A stretch of DNA of 64,000 nucleotides from Ptiloglossa arizonensis. Lineage: Eukaryota; Arthropoda; Insecta; Hymenoptera; Colletidae. A program made the translations under genes and the position numbers. Where the stretch lies: positions 248,001 to 312,000 of the forward strand of contig NW_027478538.1 of assembly GCF_051014685.1 (NCBI RefSeq), written 5' to 3'. The notes under the pieces were generated by a model. That model searched no databases and was not told the origin of the DNA. It saw only the letters and a program-made list of their open reading frames with translations. Positions 57,301 through 64,000 of the stretch are shown piece after piece (within the stretch, counting starts at the first letter, position 1; every line of letters starts with the position of its first letter).

Positions 57301-58670
57301 CGTTTCTCGGTTTATTTCTTCGTTTCTCCATTTATTTCTACATTTCTCCGTTTCTTTCTTCGTTTCTCCGTTTCTTCCTTCGTTTCTCCGTTTGCTTGTT
57401 CGTTTCTCCGTTTCTTTCTTCGCTTCTCCGTTCCTTTGTTCGTTTCTCCGTTTCTTTCTTCGCATCTCCGTTTCTTTGTTCGTTTCTGCGTTTATTTCTT
57501 CGTTTCTCCATTTATTTCCCCGTTTCTCCGTTTCTTTCTTCGTTACTCCGGTTCTTTCTTCGTTTCTCCGTTTCTTTCTTCGTTTCTCCGTTTCTTTCTT
57601 CGTTTCTCCGTTTCTTTCTTCGTTTCTCCGTTTCTTTCTTCGTTTCTCCGTTTCTTTCTTCGTTTCTCCATTTATTTGCCCGTTTCTCCGTTTCTTTCTT
57701 CGTTTCTCCGTTTCTTTCCTCGTTTCTCCGTTTCTTTCTTCGTTTCTCCGTTTCTTTCCTCGTTTCTCCGTTTCTTTCTTCGTTTCTCCGTTTCTTTCTT
57801 CGTTTCTCCGTTTCTTTTTCCGTTTCTCCGTTTCTTTCTTCGTATCTCCGTTTCTTTGTTCGTTTCTCCATTTCTTTCTTCGTTCCTCCGTTTCTTTGTT
57901 CGTTTCTCCGTTTCTTTGTTCGGTTCTCCGTTTCTTTCTTCGTTTCTCCGTTTCTTTCTTCGTATCTCCGTTTCTTCGTTCGTTTCATCGTTTCTCCGTT
58001 TCTCCGTTTCTCCGTTTGTCGGTTTATTCCTTCGTTTCTTCATTTATTTCTCCGATTCTCCGTTTCTTTCTTCGTTTCTTCGTTTCTTTCATCGTTACTC
58101 CGTTTCTTTCTTCGTTTCTCTGTTTCTTTCTTCGTTTCTCCGTTTCTTTCTTCGTTTCTCCGTTTCTTTCTTCGTGTCTCCATTTATTTCTCCGTTTCTT
58201 TCTTCGTTCCTCCGTTTCTTTGTTCGTTTCTCCGTTTCTTTGTTCGTTTCTCCGTTTCTTTCTTCGTTTCTCCGTTTCTTTCTTCGTTTCTCCGTTTCTT
58301 CGTTCGTTTCATCGTTTCTCCGTTTCTCCGTTTGTCGGTTCATTCCTTCGTTTCTCCATTTATTTCTCCGTTTCTCCGTTTCTATCTTCGTTTCTCCGTT
58401 TCTTTGTTCGTTTCTCCGTTTCTTTCTTGATTTCGCCGTTTCATTCTTCGTTTCTCCGTTTCTTTGTTCGTTTCTCTGTTTCTTTGTTCGTTTCTCCGTT
58501 TCTTTCTCCGTTTCTCGGTTTATTTCTTCGTTTCTCCATTTATTTCTACATTTCTCCGTTTCTTTCTTCGTTTCTCCGTTTCTTCCTTCGTTTCTCCGTT
58601 TGCTTGTTCGTTTCTCCGTTTCTTTCTTCGCTTCTCCGTTCCTTTGTTCGTTTCTCCGTTTCTTTCTTCG
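54363..58670 (+). repeat. 4489-bp tandem duplication, copy B
   Basis: It matches copy A in order and detail, including TTATTAATTCG at 54995, but with the 180-bp segment present once. Beyond about 57.5 kb it is complicated by its own internal 1.2-1.4-kb doubling. After this the match to the end of copy A resumes at a shift of 5537 bp, as far as about 59567. Confidence 0.88.
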
Positions 58671-59250
58671 CATCTCCGTTTCTTTGTTCGTTTCTGCGTT
58701 TATTTCTTCGTTTCTCCATTTATTTCCCCGTTTCTCCGTTTCTTTCTTCGTTACTCCGGTTCTTTCTTCGTTTCTCCGTTTCTTTCTTCGTTTCTCCGTT
58801 TCTTTCTTCGTTTCTCCGTTTCTTTCTTCGTTTCTCCATTTATTTGCCCGTTTCTCCGTTTCTTTCTTCGTTTCTCCGTTTCTTTCCTCGTTTCTCCGTT
58901 TCTTTCTTCGTTTCTCCGTTTCTTTCCTCGTTTCTCCGTTTCTTTCTTCGTTTCTCCGTTTCTTTCTTCGTTTCTCCGTTTCTTTTTCCGTTTCTCCGTT
59001 TCTTTCTTCGTTTCTCCGTTTCCTTGTTCGTTTCTCCGTTTATTTCTTCGTGTCTCCATTTATTTCTCCGTTTCTTTCTTCGTTCCTCCGTTTCTTTGTT
59101 CGTTTCTCCGTTTCTTTGTTCGGTTCTCCGTTTCTTTCTTCGTTTCTCCGTTTCTTTCTTCGTATCTCCGTTTCTTCGTTCGTTTCATCGTTTCTCCGTT
59201 TCTCCGTTTCTCCGTTTGTCGGTTTATTCCTCCGTTTCTTCATTTATTTC
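56600..59250 (+). repeat. 1.2-1.4-kb doubling inside copy B
   Basis: About 56.8-57.98 kb matches about 58.17-59.18 kb. The shift is 1372 bp before the 144-bp pair, 1208 bp after it and 1200 bp at the end. Copy A has a single version, so the doubling is younger than the 4489-bp duplication. Confidence 0.8.
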
Positions 59251-60060
59251 TCCGATTCTCCGTTTCTTTCTTCGTTTCTCCGTTTCTTCGTTCGCTTCAT
59301 CGTTTCTCCGTTTTTCCGTTTGTCGGTTTATTCCTTCGTTTCTCCACTTATTTCTCCGATTCTCCGTTTCTTTCTTCGTTTCTTCGTTTCTTTCATCGTT
59401 GCTCCGTTTCTTTCTTCGTTTCTCTGTTTCTTTCTTCGTTTCTCCGTTTCTTTCTTCGTTTCTCCGTTTATTTCTTCATTTCTCGATTTATTTCTCCGTT
59501 TCTCCATTTCTTCCGTCGTTTCTCCGTTTCCTTGTTTGTTTCTCCGTTTATTTCTTCGTTTCTCCATTTATTTCTCCGTTTCTCCGTTTCTTTCTTCGTT
59601 TCTCCGTTTCTTCCTTCGTTTCTCCGTTTCTTTGTTCGTTTCTGCGTTTATTTCTTCGTTTCTCCATTTATTTCCCCGTTTCTCCGTTTCTTTCTTCGTT
59701 ACTCCGTTTCTCTCATCGTATCTCCGTTTCTTTCTTCGTATCTCCGTTTCTTTCTTCGTTTCTCCGTTTCTTCCTTCGTTTCTCCGTTTCTTTGTTCGTT
59801 TCTCCGTTTATTTCTTCGTTTCTCAATTTATTTCTCCGTTTCGCCGTTTCGTTCTTCGTTACTCCGGTTTTTTCTTCGTTTCTCCGTTTCTTTCTTCGTT
59901 TCTCCGTTTCTTTCTTCGTTTCTCCGTTTCTTCCTTCGTTTCTCCGTTTCTTCCTTCGTTTCTCCGTTTCTTTGTTCGTTTCTGCGTTTATTTCTCCGTT
60001 ACTCTGGTTCTTTCTTCGTTTCTCCGATTCATTCTTCGTTTCTCCGTTTCTTTCTTCGTT

Positions 60061-60180
60061 TCTCCGTTTCTTTGTTCGTTTCTCCGTTTAATTGGTCGTT
60101 TCTCCGTCTCCTTCTTCGTTTCTCCGTTTCTTTGTTCGTTTCTCCGTTTAATTGGTCGTTTCTCCGTTTCTTTCTTCGCT
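60061..60180 (+). repeat. 60-bp tandem pair with TTTAATTGG unit
   Basis: Two three-monomer groups (60061-60120 and 60121-60180) each contain GTTTAATTGGTCG. The TAA in this unit ends one long + strand open frame at 60091. Confidence 0.85.
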
Positions 60181-60607
60181 TCTCCGTTTCTTTGTTCGTT
60201 TCTCCGTTTATTTCTTCGTTTCTCCATTTATTTCTCCGTTTCTCCGTTTCTTTCTTCGTTACTCCGGTTCTTTCTTCGTTTCTCCGTTTCTTCCTTCGTT
60301 TCTCCGTTTCTTTGTTCGTTTCTGCGTTTATATCTTCGTTTCTCCATTTATTTCCCCGTTTCTCCGTTTCTTTCTTCGTTACTCCGTTTCTCTCATCGTA
60401 TCTCCGTTTCTTTCTTCGTATCTCCGTTTCTTTCTTCGTTTCTCCGTTTCTTTGTTCGTTTCTCCGTTTCTTTCTTCGTTACTCCGGTTCTTTCTTCGTT
60501 TCTCCGTTTCTTTCTTCGTTTTTCCGTTCCTTTCTTCGTTTCTCCGTTTCTTCCTTCGTTTCTCCGTTTCTTGCTTCGTTTCTCCTTTTCTTTGTTCGTT
60601 TCTGCGT

Positions 60608-60767
60608 TTATTTCTTCGCTTCTCCGTTTCTTTGTTCGTTTCTCCGTTTATTTTTTCGTTTCTCCATTTATTTCTCCGTTTCTTCGTTTATTTCTTCGCT
60701 TCTCCGTTTCTTTGTTCGTTTCTCCGTTTATTTTTTCGTTTCTCCATTTATTTCTCCGTTTCTTCGT
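60608..60767 (+). repeat. 80-bp tandem pair with TTATTTTTTCG unit
   Basis: 60608-60687 and 60688-60767 are identical in variant order: TTCGCTTC, TTGTTCG, GTTTATTTTTTCG, CCATTTATTTCTCCG, TTTCTTCG. A single version recurs at about 62962-63045. Confidence 0.87.
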
Positions 60768-60817
60768 TTCTTTCTTCGTTACTCCGGTTCTTTCTTCGTT
60801 TCTCCGTTTCTTTCTTC

Positions 60818-61030
60818 GTTTCCCGTTTCTTCCTTCGTTTCTCCGTTTCTTCCTTCGTTTCTCCTTTTCTTTGTTCGTTTCGGCGTTTATTTCTTCGCTT
60901 CTCCGTTTCTTTGTTCGTTTCTCCGTTTATTTCTTCGTTTCTCCATTTATTTCTCCGTTTCTTCGTTTCTTCCTTCGTTTCTCCGTTTCTTTCTTCGTTT
61001 CTCCGTTTCTTTCTTCGTTTCTCCGTTTCT
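60818..61030 (+). repeat. 213-bp block shared with 63555-63767
   Basis: It begins with the 19-bp unit GTTTCCCGTTTC and contains the rare GTTTCGGCGTTTATTTC unit (60879). The same block lies 2737 bp downstream at 63555-63767, with one difference noted (TTCCTTCG against TTTCTTCG at 60970/63707). Confidence 0.85.
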
Positions 61031-64000
61031 TTCTTCGTTTCTCCGTTTCTTTCTTCGTTTCTCCGTTTCTTTCTTCGTTTCTCCGTTTATTTCTTCGTTT
61101 CTACATTTATTTCACCGTTTCTTCCTTCGTTTCTCCGTTTGCTTGTCCGTTTCCCCGTTTATTTCTTCGTTTCTCCATTTATTTCTCCGTTTCTCCGTTT
61201 CTTTCTTCGTTTCTCCGTTTCTTTCTTCGATTCTCCGTTTCTTTCTTCGATTCTCCATTTCTTTCTTCGTTTCTCCGTTTCTTTCTTCGTATCTCCGTTT
61301 CTTTGTTCGTTTCTTCGTTTCTTTCTTCGTTTCTTCATTTCCTTCTTCGTTTCTCAGTTTCTTTCTTCGTTTCTCCGTTTGCTTGTTCGTTTCTGCATTT
61401 ATTTCTTCGTTTCTCCATTTATTTCTCCGTTTCTCCATTTCTTCCGTCGTTTCTCCGTTTCCTTGTTTGTTTCTCCGTTTATTTCTTCGTTTCTCCATTT
61501 ATTTCTCCGTTTCTCCGTTTCTTTCTTCGTTTCTCCGTTTCTTCCTTCGTTTCTCCGTTTCTTTGTTCGTTTCTGCGTTTATTTCTTCGTTTCTCCATTT
61601 ATTTCTCCGTTTCTCCGTTTCTTTCTTCGTTACTCCGTTTCTCTCATCGTATCTCCGTTTCTTTCTTCGTATCTCCGTTTCTTTCTTCGTTTCTCCGTTT
61701 CTTCCTTCGTTTCTCCGTTTGCTTGTCCATTTCTCCGTTTATTTCTTCGTTTCTCCATTTATTTCTCCGTTTCTCCGGTTCTTTCTTCGTTTCTCCGTTT
61801 CTTTCTTCGTTTCTCCGTTTCTTTCTTCGTTTCTCCGTTTCTTTCTTCGTTTCTCCTTTTCTTTGTTCGTTTCTCCGTTTCTTTCATCGTTTCTCCGTTT
61901 CTTTCTTCGTTTCTCCGTTTCTTTCTTCGTTTCTCCTTTTCTTTGTTCGTTTCTCCGTTTCTTTCATCGTTTCTCCGTTTCTTTCTTCGTTTCTCCGTTT
62001 CTTTGTTCGTTTCTCTGTTTCTTTGTTCGTTTCTCCGTTTATTTCTCCGTTTCTCCGTTTCTTTCTTCGTTTCTCCGTTTCTTTGTTCGTTTCTGCGTTT
62101 ATTTTCTTCGCTTCTCCGTTTCTTTGTTCGTTTCTCCGTTTATTTTTTCGTTTCTCCATTTATTTCTCCGTTTCTCCGTCTATCTTTCTTCGTTACTCCG
62201 GTTCTTTCTTCGTTTCTCCGTTTCTTTCTTCGTTTCTCCGTTTCTTTCTTCGTTTCTCCGTTTCTTTCTTCGTTTCTCCGTTTCCTATGCGTTTCTCCGT
62301 TTTTTTCTTCGTTTCTCCATTTATTTCTCCGTTTCTTTCTTCGTTTCTCCGTTTCTTTGTTCGTTTCTCCGCTTCTTTCTTCGTTTTCCGTTTATTTCTT
62401 CGTTTCTCCATTTATTTCTCCGTTTCTTTCTTTGTTTCTCCGTTTCTTTGTTCGTTTCTCCCGTTTCTTTCTTCGTTACTCCGTTTCTCTCATCGTATCT
62501 CCGTTTCTTTCTTCGTTTCGCCGTTTCTTTCTTTGGTTCTCCGTTTCTTCCTTCGTTTCTCCGTTTCTTCCTTCGTTTCTCCGTTCCTTTGTTCGTTTCT
62601 GCGTTTATTTCTTCCTTTCTCCATTTATTTCCCCGTTTCTCCGTTTCTTTCTTCGTTACTCCGTTTCTCTCATCGTATCTCCGTTTCTTTCTTCGTTTCG
62701 CCGTTTCTTTCTTCGTTTCTCCGCTTCTTTCTTCGATTCTCCGTTTCTTTCTACGTTTCTCCGTTTCTTTCTTCGTATCTCCGTTTCTTTCTTCGTTTCT
62801 CCGTTTCTTTGTTCGTTTCTCCGTTTCTTTCTTCGTTACTCCGGTTCTTTCTTCGTTCTCCCGTTTCTTTCTTCGTTTTTCCGTTCCTTTCTTCGATTCT
62901 CCGTTTCTTCCTTCGTTTCTCCGTTTCTTCCTTCGTTTCTCCTTTTCTTTGTTCGTTTCTGCGTTTATTTCTTCGCTTCTCCGTTTCTTTGTTCGTTTCT
63001 CCGTTTATTTTTTCGTTTCTCCATTTATTTCTCCGTTTCTTCGTTTCTTTCTTCGTTACTCCGGTTCTTTCTTCGTTTCTCCGTTTCTTTCTTCGTTTCT
63101 CCGTTTCTTTCTTCGTTTCTCCGTTTCTTCCTTCGTTTCTCCGTTTCTTCCTTCGTTTCTCCGTTTCTTTGTTCGTTTCTGCGTTTATATCTTCGTTTCT
63201 CCATTTATTTCCCCGTTTCTCCGTTTCTTTCTTCGTTACTCCGTTTCTCTCATCGTATCTCCATTTCTTTCTTCGTTTCTCCGTTTCTTTCTTCGTTTCT
63301 CCGTTTCTTTCTTCATTTCTCCGTTTCTTTGTTCGCTTCTCCGTTTCTTTCTTCGTTTCTCCGTTTCTTTCCTCGTTTCTCCGTTTCTTTCTTCGTTTCT
63401 CCGTTTCTTTCTTCGCTTCTCCGTTTCTTTGTTCGTTTCTCCGTTTATTTCTTCGTTTCTCCATTTATTTCTCCGTTTCTCCGTTTCTTTCTTCGTTACT
63501 CCGGTTCTTTCTTCGTTTCTCCGTTTCTTTCTTCGTTTCTCCGTTTCTTTCTTCGTTTCCCGTTTCTTCCTTCGTTTCTCCGTTTCTTCCTTCGTTTCTC
63601 CTTTTCTTTGTTCGTTTCGGCGTTTATTTCTTCGCTTCTCCGTTTCTTTGTTCGTTTCTCCGTTTATTTCTTCGTTTCTCCATTTATTTCTCCGTTTCTT
63701 CGTTTCTTTCTTCGTTTCTCCGTTTCTTTCTTCGTTTCTCCGTTTCTTTCTTCGTTTCTCCGTTTCTTCGTTCGTTTCATCGTTTCTCCGTTTCTCCGTT
63801 TGTCTGTTTATTCCTTCGTTTCTCCATTTATTTCTCCGATTCTCCGTCTCTTTCTTCGTTTCTTCGTTTCTTTCATCGTTACTCCGTTTCTTTCTTCGTT
63901 TCTCCGTTTCTTTCTTCGTTTCTCCGTTTCTTTCTTCGTTTCTCCGTTTCTTTCTTCGTTTCTCCGTTTATTTCTTCGTTTCTACATTTATTTCACCGTT

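Larger units (their letters stand above)
51733..63840 (+). repeat. GTTCGTTTCATCG unit family (13 copies)
   Basis: Each copy has GTTCGTTTCATCG, two to three tandem octamers, a GTTTGYCGG unit and an ATTCC or ACTCC unit. Starts are 51733, 52601, 52745, 53641, 53753, 56042, 56930, 57074, 57978, 58302, 59178, about 59290 (as TTCGCTTCATCG) and 63770. Looser relatives occur at about 33176 and 34864. The unit marks the right-hand domain of the window. Confidence 0.87.
1..64000 (+). repeat. 20-bp tandem satellite array filling the whole window
   Basis: The monomer TCGTTTCTCCGTTTCTTTCT repeats head to tail from the first base to the last, running off both ends. It splits into an octamer TTTCTCCG and a dodecamer TTTCTTTCTTCG, both built on TTTC-like tetramers. 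The consensus has 12 T, 6 C, 2 G and no A. Both G residues are in CpG, so CpGs recur every 8 and 12 bp in alternation. Most variation is substitution at preferred positions: CCG to CCA, TTTC to TTTA, TTTCTTCG to TTTGTTCG, TTCG to TTTG. Length changes are mostly loss or gain of a whole octamer, dodecamer or monomer. No purine-rich (inverted) stretch occurs on the + strand. No gene, tRNA, rRNA, mobile element, promoter or terminator is recognisable. It is most likely eukaryotic heterochromatic satellite; the species is not determinable here. Confidence 0.97.
59250..64000 (+). repeat. Right-end irregular satellite domain
   Basis: The monomers are the same, but odd-length indels are more common: TTTCTTCGTTTCCCG at 60812-60826, TTATTTTCTTCG at 62100, GTCTATCTTTCTTCG at 62178, TTTCCTATGCG at 62281 and CTCCCGTTTC at 62458. 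A phrase combining ACTCCG with CTCTCATCGTATC recurs near 59701, 60381, 61631, 62476, 62657 and 63240. No gene or other element is seen. Confidence 0.78.

Noticed and set aside
49874..58670. The large duplications as retrotransposons with terminal repeats
   Set aside because: The repeated units are adjacent and made only of satellite monomers. No polymerase, integrase or primer-binding sequence is present.
1..64000. CRISPR array
   Set aside because: There are no repeat-spacer units; the repeated element is continuous, with no unique spacers.
1..64000. Telomeric repeat
   Set aside because: Neither TTAGGG-like nor TTAGG-like repeats occur, and the unit is 20 bp with CpGs. A subtelomeric location remains possible but is not shown.
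1..64000. Strong triplex (H-DNA) forming tract
   Set aside because: The + strand is pyrimidine-rich, but a G interrupts it every 8 and 12 bp, leaving pyrimidine runs of only 7 and 11 bases, too short for a long intramolecular triplex.
1..64000. CENP-B box or other known centromere motif
   Set aside because: TTCG is present, but the required CGGG part is not found in the monomer or its common variants.

Overview
The whole 64 kb window is one uninterrupted tandem-repeat (satellite/minisatellite) array. The basic monomer is 20 bp, TCGTTTCTCCGTTTCTTTCT on the + strand. It is built from two modules: an octamer (TTTCTCCG) and a dodecamer (TTTCTTTCTTCG), which are themselves made of TTTC-like tetramers. 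All copies point the same way. I see no unique sequence, no transposon, no inverted copy, no RNA gene and no believable protein gene anywhere in the window. An array this long, CpG-dense and free of genes fits a eukaryotic nuclear satellite block (heterochromatin, pericentromere or subtelomere) assembled from long reads. The sequence does not let me name the organism.

The long open reading frames on both strands are a composition effect. The consensus has no A on the + strand, so its complement has no T. Every stop codon needs an A on its own strand as well as a T, so neither strand of the consensus can contain one. Because 20 is not a multiple of 3, each frame reads the monomer in all three phases and gives a 20-residue protein period on either strand.

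Layout. 1-1970: about 98 monomers with no net indel, holding an 800-bp tandem duplication. 1961-2120: the first register breaks. 2121-8656: mosaic domain with GTCCC and TATATCGTCG marker units. 8657-14637: a nearly perfect tandem duplication of 2982 bp. 14638-29800: domain rich in TTTGTTCG monomers, holding most copies of a 120-bp six-monomer cassette and several 0.4-1 kb duplications. 29821-31065: a pure octamer tract of 52 x 8 bp lying between two copies of a roughly 220-bp block. 31070-40243: domain of 80-, 620- and 720-bp duplications plus a 665-bp block shared with 16.8-17.4 kb. 40244-44143: 1950-bp tandem duplication. 43600-49800: tandem duplication of about 3.1 kb. 49874-59250: a 4489-bp duplication with nested 180-, 144- and about 1.2-kb duplications. 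59250-64000: a less ordered domain with more odd-length indels.

Together the nested duplications record repeated unequal exchange at scales of 8 bp, 20 bp, 80-800 bp and 2-4.5 kb. Variant monomers act as markers of local domains. The most noteworthy items are the octamer island, the dispersed 120-bp cassette family, the datable nested duplications, the regular CpG lattice, and a recurrent variant that puts a stop, a start and a polyadenylation hexamer on the minus strand together.
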